64,000 nt of DNA from Virgibacillus sp. MSJ-26 (GTDB lineage Bacteria; Bacillota; Bacilli; Bacillales; Amphibacillaceae): assembly GCF_018918075.1 (NCBI RefSeq), contig NZ_JAHLPW010000004.1, positions 186,001 to 250,000 on the forward strand, in the 5' to 3' direction. Each line of letters opens with the position of its first letter. The stretch's first letter is position 1. A program made the position numbers and the translations under genes. Positions 1-9,215 of the stretch are shown here, in pieces. Under the pieces are notes generated by a model. It worked only from the letters and a program-made list of their open reading frames with translations, was not told the DNA's origin and searched no databases.

Positions 1-730
1 CCGGATCAATTAGTTTAAAATGTTCTATTTCTGGCAGCGTAATTAGCTGAACCCTGTCCCCCTTTTCCATAGCTTTGTGATAATAATCCTTGCTCAACTC
101 TACTGGAACATGATGATCTAGCTCTCCGTGGATTAAAACCTGATTTAGGCCTAATGGTAACAGTTCTATTGGTGATGCCGTGTCGTAACGTTCAATTACT
201 TCAGTGGGGGCGCCACCCATAAATGACGTAACAGGACTATCTATCCCCTGCTCTTCATGAATGTCCCGCATCTTTTTCAAATCTGTAACGCCTGCTAAGC
301 TAATGACTTTTTTAATTGGAATAAGTAACCTTTTAAAAATAGCATATTTATCATTCCTTTGGTTTCTGGAAGCAAGCCAAAGCGCTAAATGTCCTCCTGC
401 CGAATGACCAATAATAGTTACTTGAGAAGTGTCTAATTGATTATATTCATGTAGGTAAGCCAAATGATTAATCGCATCAATCACATCATTAAAGGTCCCC
501 GGCCATCCGCCTCCATTTTCTCCTACTCTCCGATATTCTATATTCCACGTAGCGAAACCTCGACGAGTTAGGTCTTCAACCATTGGATTATTTTCTTCAA
601 GATTATATTTCGATTGCCAAAATCCCCCATGGATAGTGACAATGACTGGGAACTTGCCAGATTCTTTTGGTATCCGTAATACACCAAACTGAGAAGGATG
701 ACTGCCGTATGAGATACGAAATTTTTCCAT
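1..730 (-). CDS. alpha/beta hydrolase (acetylesterase / kynurenine formamidase-like), 3' end cut by window
   Basis: Reading the minus strand from the ATG at 730 gives at least 243 residues with no stop before the window edge. The N-terminal part carries the oxyanion-hole motif HGGFW, the middle has the nucleophile elbow GHSAGGH, and near the cut end there is an acid residue in GELDHHVP and a histidine in PEIEHFKL. The full Ser-Asp-His triad of the acetyl-esterase/kynurenine-formamidase type is therefore visible. No signal peptide is present, so a cytoplasmic esterase or amidase acting on small substrates is likely; the substrate cannot be read from sequence. Probably only a few C-terminal residues are missing. 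Confidence 0.88.
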   Translation of the reverse strand, partial: MEKFRISYGSHPSQFGVLRIPKESGKFPVIVTIHGGFWQSKYNLEENNPMVEDLTRRGFATWNIEYRRVGENGGGWPGTFNDVIDAINHLAYLHEYNQLDTSQVTIIGHSAGGHLALWLASRNQRNDKYAIFKRLLIPIKKVISLAGVTDLKKMRDIHEEQGIDSPVTSFMGGAPTEVIERYDTASPIELLPLGLNQVLIHGELDHHVPVELSKDYYHKAMEKGDRVQLITLPEIEHFKLIDP

Positions 731-789
731 CAATCTAAAGACCCCTCTGTTATTTTTTCCGGACTTATGTTAAAAAAATATTCATCCGT

Positions 790-1416
790 TTATTTTGTAA
801 TAACTATAATACCGCCACAATGAGAAACCTTATGAAATTCACAATGACAGATATGTTCCAAAGCAAGCTTTATTTCCTCATAAACGAAATAAAACTCATC
901 ATGATCCCAATGATCAATATTATTATGTCTACAAGCATTAAGTTGCTCTCGTGTTTCAAAAGCCACGTCACCAATTAATATTTTCCCATCATCTTTAATT
1001 AAAGATAATAACTCTCGAATAAAGGGTACTTTTTCCTTGTCCGTAAGATGGTGTAACGCATAAGTACTTACTATAAAATCATATTGATTCCCTCTGATAT
1101 CAGGATGTATCCCTTTTGAAATATCCCATTCCAATAGATTAGCTTTTGACATTTTAGCCTGGGCGATAGAAATCATTCTTGTTGAAAAATCTATACCGTC
1201 TATCTGGTGCCCAGCTTCATATAATTTTGTAGCTAGAATCCCTGTTCCAAATCCTATATCCAATACATTAGAATGAGCTTCTTCCATAATAGTTTTATAT
1301 ATCGTATTCAGAATTTCTTTGTATCCTGCAAAAGGATATTCATTATTTTCTTCACTTATTTGAACTGTTTTATCATAGTTGTCTGCCCATAAATTAAAGC
1401 CTTGTTGATCTAACAA
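790..1416 (-). CDS. class I SAM-dependent methyltransferase
   Basis: A 208-residue Rossmann-fold methyltransferase of the YrrT-like small-molecule type. Motif I, VLDIGFGTG, lies at residues 51-59, followed by an acidic loop IDGIDFS about 20 residues later and the post-III region STYALHHL. It has no membrane segment and is expected to be cytoplasmic. The substrate is unknown. The C-terminal HKVSHCGGIIVITK strand is typical of single-domain enzymes, so the gene appears complete. It lies 60 bases from the esterase and 48 bases from the next hydrolase, all on the same strand, so one transcript is possible but not shown. Confidence 0.88.
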   Translation of the reverse strand: MLDQQGFNLWADNYDKTVQISEENNEYPFAGYKEILNTIYKTIMEEAHSNVLDIGFGTGILATKLYEAGHQIDGIDFSTRMISIAQAKMSKANLLEWDISKGIHPDIRGNQYDFIVSTYALHHLTDKEKVPFIRELLSLIKDDGKILIGDVAFETREQLNACRHNNIDHWDHDEFYFVYEEIKLALEHICHCEFHKVSHCGGIIVITK

Positions 1417-1463
1417 TTTAAATTCCTCCTACTTTTAAACTCTTGTCTCACGAACAATATCTT

Positions 1464-2243
1464 TTAACTTATTACTTTTGCATCTTCTGGCAAAGTACCT
1501 CCCTCCAACCAGCTCTCTACCAAATGGTTAAAAAACTCTGGACGTGCCAAAGATAGTCCGTGACCCACATTAGGGAGGATTATTCCTGTACAATTTGAAT
1601 GACTTAGAGTAATATCTTCAGCTGACTTTTTCATCATTCCTTTTTCCTTCTCACCGACAGTAACCAATATTTTGGCCTTTGCTCTATTAAAACCCACAGG
1701 TATCTTAAACGACATATTTTCTTCTAAAATTCTAATCAATGAATCTGACTTCATTGCAGAGCTTTCTTCATAATATGAATTAAAATATTCCTTTCCAATG
1801 TAAAGTGTTTTTGCTTGGAGCTTTGAAAATAATTTATTTTTAACTAATGGATGTGATAGTTTGATAGAGGGACGGATTAACTTTAAAGTAAACGGGCTAG
1901 GTCTAACTAATGCACTATTGATGATTGCGTAATCAATTAAATTGGGTTTCATGCTTAACATTTGAATGATTACTTGCGCGCCTAAAGAAAACCCTACAAC
2001 AATGATCTCCTTCCCGGCGGCAGTTTCTTCTATTATCTCAATGATGCGTTCTGCACTCGATTTAATTGAAAAGGGCTTTAACTCGTTGCTTTTCCCATGC
2101 TCAGGTAGATCTATTGTCAAACAGTGATAATGTGCAAAGTAGCGAATTTGCTTATCCCACATCCAACTACTCACACCGCCACCGTGCAAAAACACCACTA
2201 AGGAAGCGTTCTTATCTCCATGTTCTTGGTAATGTATCTCCAT
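1464..2243 (-). CDS. alpha/beta hydrolase
   Basis: A 259-residue alpha/beta-hydrolase. The oxyanion-hole strand VVFLHGGGVSSW, the nucleophile elbow GFSLGAQ and a C-terminal histidine in PNVGHGLSLA are all visible; the acid lies in the VTVGEKEKG region. The start is placed at ATG 2243 because GAGGCGGG sits just upstream at suitable spacing. A TTG 33 bases further out would overlap the end of the upstream acetyltransferase gene and has no better site. The product is probably cytoplasmic and acts on an unidentified ester, lactone or C-C bond substrate. Confidence 0.85.
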   Translation of the reverse strand: MEIHYQEHGDKNASLVVFLHGGGVSSWMWDKQIRYFAHYHCLTIDLPEHGKSNELKPFSIKSSAERIIEIIEETAAGKEIIVVGFSLGAQVIIQMLSMKPNLIDYAIINSALVRPSPFTLKLIRPSIKLSHPLVKNKLFSKLQAKTLYIGKEYFNSYYEESSAMKSDSLIRILEENMSFKIPVGFNRAKAKILVTVGEKEKGMMKKSAEDITLSHSNCTGIILPNVGHGLSLARPEFFNHLVESWLEGGTLPEDAKVIS

Positions 2244-2268
2244 AAATCCCGCCTCGTTTTCATGATTC

Positions 2269-2808
2269 TTACACAATCTTTTTATATTCCATTAACCAGC
2301 AATCACGATACGTCCCTTCATGAAATTCATGCTTTGGAAGTAATCGAACCTTTTTAAATCCACATTTTTCGTAACATTTCAACGCTCTTTCATTCGTTAT
2401 TTGGGGATCCATCACAACCCTATCCACTTTCTTTTCCTGAATTAAGTAGTTCACCATTACGCTAATCATTAAGGTTCCGATCCCCTTATTCCAATATTTA
2501 GTTTCCCCGATAAATTGATCCATGCCATAGGTTACTTTTCCTTCATTATAATCATCAATCACACTGGTTTTGTCATTTACAAGGTAAAATTGTATATAGC
2601 CGATATCCAAACCATCAAAATTGACAATACATCGATCGACACCATCTTCCTGGTTATAAAACTTCCTCGTCACTTTCGCTAAATTAAACGGAGAATCACG
2701 TCCTTCATAAAATTCAAGGACAGAAGGAATGGATAGCCATTTAACCAGTAAATGCTGATCTTTCTGTTGTAAATACCGGACACTTAAGTTATCTGTTTTA
2801 AAGAGCAA
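2269..2808 (-). CDS. GNAT acetyltransferase, aminoglycoside 6'-N-acetyltransferase-like
   Basis: A 179-residue GNAT enzyme. Several stretches match the AAC(6') group: VLEFYEGRDSPF near residue 35, YGMDQFIGETKYWNKGIGT in the acetyl-CoA-binding region, VMDPQITNERALKCYEKCGF, and a C-terminal YRDCWLMEY. This family acetylates aminoglycosides or related amines using acetyl-CoA. Chromosomal homologues in Bacillaceae are common and often confer no clinical resistance, so the natural substrate is uncertain. The start is a TTG preceded by GGAAAG, and no in-frame ATG exists upstream. The gene ends 25 bases before the hydrolase start and is probably cotranscribed with it. Confidence 0.85.
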   Translation of the reverse strand: MLFKTDNLSVRYLQQKDQHLLVKWLSIPSVLEFYEGRDSPFNLAKVTRKFYNQEDGVDRCIVNFDGLDIGYIQFYLVNDKTSVIDDYNEGKVTYGMDQFIGETKYWNKGIGTLMISVMVNYLIQEKKVDRVVMDPQITNERALKCYEKCGFKKVRLLPKHEFHEGTYRDCWLMEYKKIV

Positions 2809-2895
2809 GAATATCAGCTTCTTTCCGCATAAGTGATAAATATCTATTATTTAAAATTTAGAACTTCCTACTCAAGATTAGTATCTGTTACCTCA

Positions 2896-3288
2896 CTAAA
2901 CTATCTCCTTTGTAACAACCTCAACTAATTCTTTAGTCGTTCCATTTAACTTCCTAACTTCAGGCAAGAAATAAAAAGTACTGGTTGTTTCAAAGTTATC
3001 CATTCCCGCACTTGATGAATGTAGATACACTTTCTTACCTCTTCCAAGAGCAATACCAAGTTCAATATGACTTCCTTTTCCTGCCGGTAACAATACTATA
3101 ATGAAATCAGCTTCTATAACTGCATTTTTTTCGTATTGCCCTATTTCTTTTAATTCTTCATATGTTGAAGCCCTTTCATTGTTAGTCCAATCATAAGTTT
3201 GAATGAATCCTCTGCTCTTTAAGTGCTTACTAACGTTACGAACTATATGTTTATTCTTAAAACTTGATGCAATATAAAATTTTCTCAT
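2896..3288 (-). CDS. nucleoside 2-deoxyribosyltransferase-like protein
   Basis: A 130-residue protein of the nucleoside 2-deoxyribosyltransferase / TIR-like flavodoxin fold. Visible hallmarks are the opening strand FYIASSFKN, an acidic residue in the ADFIIVLLPAGKGSHIELGIALG segment (the D and E of the nucleotide-binding site) and KKVYLHSS. True enzymes move deoxyribose between bases in salvage; many short members are nucleotide sensors or unknown. Length is near the usual 130-160 residues. GGTGAG precedes the ATG. It stands alone between the acetyltransferase and a dispersed repeat. Confidence 0.75.
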   Translation of the reverse strand: MRKFYIASSFKNKHIVRNVSKHLKSRGFIQTYDWTNNERASTYEELKEIGQYEKNAVIEADFIIVLLPAGKGSHIELGIALGRGKKVYLHSSSAGMDNFETTSTFYFLPEVRKLNGTTKELVEVVTKEIV

Positions 3289-3392
3289 ATTAGCTCACCA
3301 TCTTACTTTTAAATTTATATATTTAATGTTACCATAATATCCTCCGTAGGTATTCAAATATTTTGACTATATGATAATTCACCGATAAACCA

Positions 3393-3661
3393 ATAAAGAG
3401 GCTGGGACAAAACTAAGTATAAGTAATTAAAAGACGAACAATTTTAAGCGAGCGTTATTCGCTTCGGAAAAACACTTCGCTTTCCGCAGGCGCTGATGAG
3501 CCTCCTCGAGCTACGCTCTGCGGGGTCTCATCTAAGCTTTTCATCCTGCTGGAGTCTACGTATTTTTCCTACGCTGATTTTAAAAGTGTATATTAAAAGA
3601 AATATACTTTAATACGTTCGCTTTTACATTAACTAAAATACTTATGTCCCAACCACTTTAT
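3393..3661. repeat. dispersed intergenic repeat with imperfect terminal inverted repeats
   Basis: About 269 bases bounded by related ends: ATAAAGAGGCTGGGACAAAA on the left and the complement of ATAAAGTGGTTGGGACATAA on the right. The interior is richer in GC than its surroundings and contains several short inverted repeats (for example GCGGAAAGCGAAG and CTCGAG-centred arms). There is no open reading frame of note. Elements with these ends are dispersed through Bacillaceae genomes, and a MITE-like origin is plausible. It fills the gap between two minus-strand genes. Confidence 0.7.
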
Positions 3662-3688
3662 ATTATTTCTATATTTTAATAATCTTGA

Positions 3689-4372
3689 TTAATCGGATCC
3701 GTACTCAGCACCATCATCTGTTTGCTTGGCTTCTACTTTAAATTCGGCATCGTATTGAACCCCTTGATAATTATTTCCAGCCTCTTCAGTTAGTTTAACA
3801 CCAAAGACGATCTCAATATACTCATCAGAATCCAACGTCCAGAACTCATCGCCATCACCTAAGGTTATTGTTTTGCTGGAATTATCATTACTTAACGCAG
3901 TTCCCTCTTCATCTATCAGCAAGCCCGTTACCACCTCAACGTCGGCTGAATCGACCGACATAGGGTTAATTGGATTGGTTGTCCCATCTAATAATTTCTC
4001 CAATTCATATTTTTGATCATCTAATACATCCTCATCAGGCTTTTCTTTATATTTAAGTGCAGTGTAGCCCACTTTGTATTTATCAATATTTACATCATTC
4101 TTATTAATTTCATGAGTATAAGTCGCCCTTAATATTTGATCTAAATCACCAGTATTATTAATAGTTTGCCATTCGCTATATAATAATTGAGATGGTGCAA
4201 ATTGCTGATGATCGAATAATTGCTCCATTTCTCCTAATGAGAGGGAGCCATTTACAAGTGCCCCAGCTGCTGTGCTTTCAGCTGTAAACCAGGAATATGT
4301 ACCGAGTCCTCCACCAATAATCAAAGCTCCTACTAATGCTGTTCCTAAAAAAGTCTTTTTTAACTTTTTCAT
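3689..4372 (-). CDS. TasA/CalY (camelysin) family secreted protein
   Basis: A 227-residue protein starting with a signal peptide (KKLKKTFLGTALVGALIIGGGLGTYSWFTAEST). The GTYSWFTAEST junction followed by AAGALVNGSLSLG is the signature of TasA/CalY-type proteins, which SipW-type signal peptidases process and which can form matrix fibres. The rest is acidic and beta-rich, ending EYGSD. No sipW gene is adjacent, unlike the B. subtilis tapA-sipW-tasA operon, so processing would depend on a peptidase elsewhere. Family assignment is firm; the role in biofilm or envelope is inferred. Confidence 0.85.
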   Translation of the reverse strand: MKKLKKTFLGTALVGALIIGGGLGTYSWFTAESTAAGALVNGSLSLGEMEQLFDHQQFAPSQLLYSEWQTINNTGDLDQILRATYTHEINKNDVNIDKYKVGYTALKYKEKPDEDVLDDQKYELEKLLDGTTNPINPMSVDSADVEVVTGLLIDEEGTALSNDNSSKTITLGDGDEFWTLDSDEYIEIVFGVKLTEEAGNNYQGVQYDAEFKVEAKQTDDGAEYGSD

Positions 4373-4837
4373 TTAATTTTCCTCCCCATTTTTAATTTTT
4401 AAATAAATTTTGATATTATCCTTCTTTATAGTCATCTTCAGCTCCTCTCCGTTATTCATTGTTTAGTTCGTTAGTAATTAACCTGCACGTCTAACCTTTC
4501 TACTATATCTTTCCTGCTAGAACATCTGTAATAGATTCCTTAACAAATTTCTATTTTAAAGCACGATTAAACAAAACTTGCTTGCTCCCTATTATAATAA
4601 TGTTTTGATGATTCGACTATTGGGGTTTTAATAGATAAAAATAATGAGTCATTGGTAGGGGATACCTAAACGTTTAAATAGTTTTAAACACAAAAATACA
4701 TTTTATGATAACATTCGAGACTTATCTCACATGACTGAAGCACCTCTGAATTTGGGGTTATGAAATAATAGCAGGATAACCACTCCATCTTATCGAATTA
4801 CCACCACTGTACTTTATTATAGAAAGGGTGGTAGATT
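4373..4837. other. long AT-rich divergent intergenic region
   Basis: About 465 bases separate the divergent TasA-like gene and the subtilase gene. No coding sequence is supported here. A purine-rich site serving the TasA-like gene (GGGAGGAAAA just upstream of its ATG) lies at one end and the structured leader of the subtilase at the other. A second short inverted repeat, GGTTAT/ATAACC near 4756-4786, lies upstream of the leader hairpin. Promoters must be present for both genes, but I cannot assign them with confidence. Confidence 0.5.
4799..4833 (+). promoter_or_regulatory. hairpin covering the ribosome binding site of the subtilase gene
   Basis: TACCACC at 4799-4805 is fully complementary to GGTGGTA at 4827-4833, with a 21-base loop. 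The right arm contains the likely Shine-Dalgarno sequence AAGGGTGG of the subtilase ATG at 4838. Folding would limit translation initiation. Any regulatory role is inferred. Confidence 0.45.
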
Positions 4838-7800
4838 ATGAATTGGAAGAAATTGATTCCATTAAATGTATTAACAGTATTGATGTTGCTTTTATCTCCA
4901 TTTTTATCATCATCCGCTTTTGGTGATGACAGTGGAAGTCTTAAGTTATCAGACACCACGATCCAACAAGGGGAAGAACTATTAATCAACGAAAGACAAC
5001 AAGTAGCTGACGATTTAAAAGAAGAACTTGGCTATGGAGAAATCGATGGTGATCAATCAAAAGCGTATAAACCGAATGAGAAAGTAAGAGTTATTGTAGA
5101 AGTAGCCGATCCTAAAACACCTCAAAAGATCAGCAAAAAGGATCAAAAGCTACAAATGAAAAAAACTCAAGATCAAGTCATCCAAGAAATTGAAAAAACG
5201 AAGTCAAAGAGCGATTTGCGTCATCGTTTTTTTGAAGGTGTTAATGGTTTTAGTATGGAAACTGAATATAAAAACCTAAAACAAATTGAGACACAGAGTG
5301 ACGTTGTCGATGTTCATATTGCCAAAACCTTTGAACATACGTTGAATTCGAGCAAAGACCTTGTTCAAGCGAAAGAAACGTGGGAAGAATATGGACTCAA
5401 AGGGGAAGGCTTGTTGGTAGCGGTTGTTGATTCGGGACTTGATTATACCCATCAAGATATGACTTTATCCGAAAATGGAAAAGTAAATGCTAAATGGACA
5501 GAATCTTCCATCCAACCTGTACTAGATGAGACAGAGGTAAATGACACATGGTACTCAGATAAGGTACCTTCAGGCTATGACTGGGCTGATATGAATGATG
5601 ATGTCATACCAAAAGGTGATTCACATGGAATGCATGTCGCTGGAATTGTTGGAGCAAACGGTGACGAGGGAGACGGTGGTGTCATTGGTGTCGCTCCTGA
5701 TGTGCAGTTATTGGCCGAAAAAGTGTTTTCGGATAACGATGGTAGCGCATATGAAGATGATATTATTGCAGGAATTGAGCATGCCGTGGAACTTAAAGCT
5801 GATGTAATCAATCTAAGTCTCGGTTCAGATGCTGGTTTTGTTGGTGAAGAAGACGACCCTATACAAAAGACAATTCGTCAAGCAACTGAAAAAGGCGCTT
5901 TAGTCGTTGCGGCAGCTGGAAATGCATATTACAGCACAAAAAATAGCTTGATGGAGACAGCGCAGAAGCCATATGCAAGCAATCCTGATATTGGTATCGT
6001 TGGTGCACCTGGAGTAAGTCCATACGCCTTATCGGTTGCCTCCTATGAAAATGACAAAATTCGCTATGGAACTTTAAATCTATCAAATGGTAATCAGCTT
6101 CCATACGCAGATCAAACTCATTTAAATTTTAAGCTTCATGAGACACTCGATGCAAACATATCCTATGATTTTGTCTATGGTGGGGAAGGAAAAGACTCGG
6201 ATTTGAAAGATTTTGACGTGGATGGAAAAATAGTAATTATACATCCAGAAGAACCATATTCTAGCTTTAGCTATGCACAGTTTGCAGCAGAAAGAAAAGG
6301 AGCAGAAGCAATTATTATTGTTCCTCATGAATCCATGGAAGATTTCCCAACATTGAATCTAAGTGATTATTCTATCCCAGCTGCATCAACAAGTGAAAAA
6401 GTAGGAAAAGAAATCATCGAAGAACTTGAAAAAGGACAACAAATATCGTTTCAATTAGCTGATGGTAAATGGCTTGAGAACCCAGATAAAAATGACATGT
6501 CTGACTTCTCTTCTATTGGAGCACCACATACACTCGACTTTAAACCTGAAATTTCTGCACCTGGTGGAAATATTTATTCTACTTCTCTAGAGAATGATTA
6601 TGAGCTGATGAGCGGAACGTCCATGGCATCTCCTAATGTTGCTGGTGGATCGGCACTCGTTCTCCAATCACTGTATGAAAAGGGATTAGATCAAACAGAA
6701 GACGCAGCTTTACAAGCAAAAATAGCTTTAATGAATACAAGCAAGATTATAAATCAACCAGGAACAACTATACCTTATTCACCAAGGAAACAAGGTGCAG
6801 GTCTAATGCAAATCAATGATGCCATTCAAACTCCAATTCTTGTAACAAACCAAGATGCTCCACTGGAGGAAGGTGGATCTGTAGCTTTAAAGGAAATAAA
6901 GGGTAATACAGCACAATTTTTATTAGATATAGAGGCACTTACCGACGAAAAAGTAGAGTATGATGTTTATGTTGATGTACTAACAGATGAAACAGAAACC
7001 ATCGAATTCGATTTAAATGACGATGGAAAAATAGATGAATCCCGTGAGTATCTAACCCTTGATTCGAAAAGAGTAAAGGGAGCAACAACCATGGTGAACG
7101 GTAGCATAACTAGCCATGATAAAGGCACTAAGGTTCTAGTAACACCTGAAAATAATGTAAAACTATACGTCAACATCTTTTTACCAAACAACATGAAGAA
7201 AAACAGCTTTGTTGAAGGATATGTCCGTCTTGTACCGAAAGATCCAGAGCAAAGTCCTGAATTGACCATTCCGTATATGGGTTTTCATGGAAATTGGGAT
7301 GCGCAACCTAATATCGATCCCTCACCATGGGAAGAGGACCGCTTTTTAGGTTTTACCGTTTTATGGGATGATATGACAGATCTCCCACTAGGTTACGATT
7401 TAGAAACAGGAGAATTCGATCTAGATAAAATTGCTATATCAACGCTTTCTGCTGCACCAGGTGTCTATTCCACCTTTACAGCGTTAAGGAATCTTGAAAA
7501 AACAGAAATGTATATTGAAGACAAAAATGATAAAAAGCTTTTAGAACTCGGTGATTTTAGTGAAGATACAGGTACTCCATGGAAGTTTTCAAAAAACATC
7601 CTGCCATTTGGAGATAATTTCTATGGGGGCTACCTATGGGAAGTTGCAGACGATGAAGGTAACTTTGTACCCGATGAAGATTATCAATATGTCATCAAGT
7701 CTACATTGGATTACGAAGGAGCACAACCACAGACTCTTAAAATGCCCATTAAGGTAGACTCAGTTGCGCCATCTATAAGTGACATTCAAGTAAAACCAAA

Positions 7801-8314
7801 GGATGGAAAGTACGAAATAAGCTTCAAGGCAGAGGATAATAAAAACGGAAGTGGTTATTATGGCGCCTTACTCTATATTGACGGGGAATATACACCGCTC
7901 GATCCAGGAAAACGGTCTGTTATGGTTGAGAATGAGCCCCATAGCGTGATTGTTATGGCACAAGATTATGCCTATAACACAAGCTTTGAAGTTTGGGGAG
8001 ATCCTTCATATGTCGATGATTCCATGCTTGTATCCTGGTTTACCGCCTACGGAACAGAAGCAGTAAACGAAGATAACCCACTTGAAATTGTTGGCTATGC
8101 AAACAATCGACTGAAATGGACAGTAGTCATTGAAGATAGCGAGGGGAACCAAATCGATAGTTTCGTTGAGGATAGACAACATTCATTACGATCAACCTGG
8201 ACCCCTAAATCGAATGTAGAAGATGGTCAATACAAAGTTTATGCAATCGCCGAAAATACAGAAGGGTTTAAAGTAACAACCGAGAAAATACGATTTGAAA
8301 TTATTGATAACTAA
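4838..8314 (+). CDS. secreted S8 family subtilisin-like serine protease with PA and Fn3-like domains
   Basis: A 1158-residue extracellular subtilase. A signal peptide (to about residue 29) is followed by an I9-type propeptide (about 80-165). The catalytic domain has Asp198 in VVDSG, His263 in DSHGMHVAG, oxyanion Asn362 in AAAGN and Ser595 in SGTSMASP. A protease-associated insertion occupies about 430-545, between the Asn and Ser, as in lactocepin-like enzymes. The C-terminal half contains Fn3-like beta domains and ends without LPXTG or a membrane anchor, so release is expected. The protein is strongly acidic, fitting a saline habitat. It would degrade external protein for nutrition. A terminator follows directly. 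Confidence 0.95.
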   Translation: MNWKKLIPLNVLTVLMLLLSPFLSSSAFGDDSGSLKLSDTTIQQGEELLINERQQVADDLKEELGYGEIDGDQSKAYKPNEKVRVIVEVADPKTPQKISKKDQKLQMKKTQDQVIQEIEKTKSKSDLRHRFFEGVNGFSMETEYKNLKQIETQSDVVDVHIAKTFEHTLNSSKDLVQAKETWEEYGLKGEGLLVAVVDSGLDYTHQDMTLSENGKVNAKWTESSIQPVLDETEVNDTWYSDKVPSGYDWADMNDDVIPKGDSHGMHVAGIVGANGDEGDGGVIGVAPDVQLLAEKVFSDNDGSAYEDDIIAGIEHAVELKADVINLSLGSDAGFVGEEDDPIQKTIRQATEKGALVVAAAGNAYYSTKNSLMETAQKPYASNPDIGIVGAPGVSPYALSVASYENDKIRYGTLNLSNGNQLPYADQTHLNFKLHETLDANISYDFVYGGEGKDSDLKDFDVDGKIVIIHPEEPYSSFSYAQFAAERKGAEAIIIVPHESMEDFPTLNLSDYSIPAASTSEKVGKEIIEELEKGQQISFQLADGKWLENPDKNDMSDFSSIGAPHTLDFKPEISAPGGNIYSTSLENDYELMSGTSMASPNVAGGSALVLQSLYEKGLDQTEDAALQAKIALMNTSKIINQPGTTIPYSPRKQGAGLMQINDAIQTPILVTNQDAPLEEGGSVALKEIKGNTAQFLLDIEALTDEKVEYDVYVDVLTDETETIEFDLNDDGKIDESREYLTLDSKRVKGATTMVNGSITSHDKGTKVLVTPENNVKLYVNIFLPNNMKKNSFVEGYVRLVPKDPEQSPELTIPYMGFHGNWDAQPNIDPSPWEEDRFLGFTVLWDDMTDLPLGYDLETGEFDLDKIAISTLSAAPGVYSTFTALRNLEKTEMYIEDKNDKKLLELGDFSEDTGTPWKFSKNILPFGDNFYGGYLWEVADDEGNFVPDEDYQYVIKSTLDYEGAQPQTLKMPIKVDSVAPSISDIQVKPKDGKYEISFKAEDNKNGSGYYGALLYIDGEYTPLDPGKRSVMVENEPHSVIVMAQDYAYNTSFEVWGDPSYVDDSMLVSWFTAYGTEAVNEDNPLEIVGYANNRLKWTVVIEDSEGNQIDSFVEDRQHSLRSTWTPKSNVEDGQYKVYAIAENTEGFKVTTEKIRFEIIDN

Positions 8315-8333
8315 AAGTAAAGATCTTCAATAA

Positions 8334-8367
8334 GCAGTCAGGTATTAAAACATCTGACTGCTTTTTT
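8334..8367 (+). terminator. Rho-independent terminator of the subtilase gene
   Basis: GCAGTCAG at 8334-8341 pairs with CTGACTGC at 8354-8361 and is followed by six T residues, 20 bases after the stop codon. Confidence 0.9.
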
Positions 8368-8529
8368 CATGATATAACGACGAGTGATTACCATATTTGA
8401 CCATTCTTGTACGAAAATATATTTTAACCTTTTCTAAAACCATGAACAGTATTTTGCGTAGCATATACTTTTCTATTTCCATTCATTTTAAAAGTTCCTG
8501 TCATTCATTTAAAACAAATCAGCTTTCAT

Positions 8530-9147
8530 TTAATCAAAATAAACAGGTTTCTCAGGATGATGCAAATATTCAAATGCCAGTTTAATTTGTGACTCTGTAT
8601 TTCTCCCGATGGACAATGGAGGCAAATCATCTTCCGCAAAAAATTCCACGGCATTTGTTTCAATCCCAGTCTGAGCCTCTCCACCAACTATTTCACATAA
8701 GATAAATATTTTATAAACATGATATGGAGAAGGCGGGTGTGGATGACACTTCTTGTCAAGCACGCCTAACAATTTGACTGCTTTCACGTCAAACCCAGAC
8801 TCTTCCTTGACTTCATTCACTGCCACCTCACTTGGCGTGAGCCCGATATCACCCCAACCACCAGGAAGTGACCAAACACCACCTGCTTTTTCTTTAACCA
8901 TTAATATCTTTTCATCTTTAAACACTACAGCTCTGACATCCACTTTGGGTGTGGCATACCCTGTCTCATTTGCAAATAAATTTCTTATCTTTTCTTGAGG
9001 CACGTCCGTTTGTTGTGACATCATGTCAACACTTAACTCCCGAATTAGTTCGAATCTTTCTAGGTCATAATCATCTTTTGAATAGGTTAATCCTGCTTGT
9101 GCAATGGATTGTAACTGTTTTGCCCAGTCCAGCCATTTAGAATCCAT
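8530..9147 (-). CDS. Nudix hydrolase with N-terminal Nudix_N domain (ADP-ribose pyrophosphatase-like)
   Basis: A 205-residue protein. Residues 1-60 form the helical Nudix_N region (DWAKQLQSIAQAGLTYSKD) and the Nudix fold follows. The Nudix box appears as GGWGDIGLTPSEVAVNEVKE followed by ESGF; the metal-binding EVKEESG core is intact, while the first conserved Glu of the classic box is Leu and the usual Arg is Asn. These substitutions occur in this YjhB-like subgroup, so activity is still likely. Probable substrates are nucleoside diphosphate derivatives such as ADP-ribose. It is cytoplasmic and apparently monocistronic. Confidence 0.88.
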   Translation of the reverse strand: MDSKWLDWAKQLQSIAQAGLTYSKDDYDLERFELIRELSVDMMSQQTDVPQEKIRNLFANETGYATPKVDVRAVVFKDEKILMVKEKAGGVWSLPGGWGDIGLTPSEVAVNEVKEESGFDVKAVKLLGVLDKKCHPHPPSPYHVYKIFILCEIVGGEAQTGIETNAVEFFAEDDLPPLSIGRNTESQIKLAFEYLHHPEKPVYFD

Positions 9148-9215
9148 CTTTCATCACCGTCCGTTCATATGATTTTTTAACTATCCAAATTCATCCCAGT
9201 TCAATAAGCATGACA

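Noticed and set aside
3393-3661. Structured regulatory RNA or riboswitch
   Set aside because: Terminal inverted repeats and style match a dispersed element rather than a leader of the neighbouring gene, which lies in the wrong orientation for control.
4798-7269. Several long minus-strand open frames opposite the subtilase gene (for example 6967-7269)
   Set aside because: They have no ribosome sites, read as low-complexity Ser/Thr-rich or Phe-rich protein, and are explained by codon use of the plus-strand gene.
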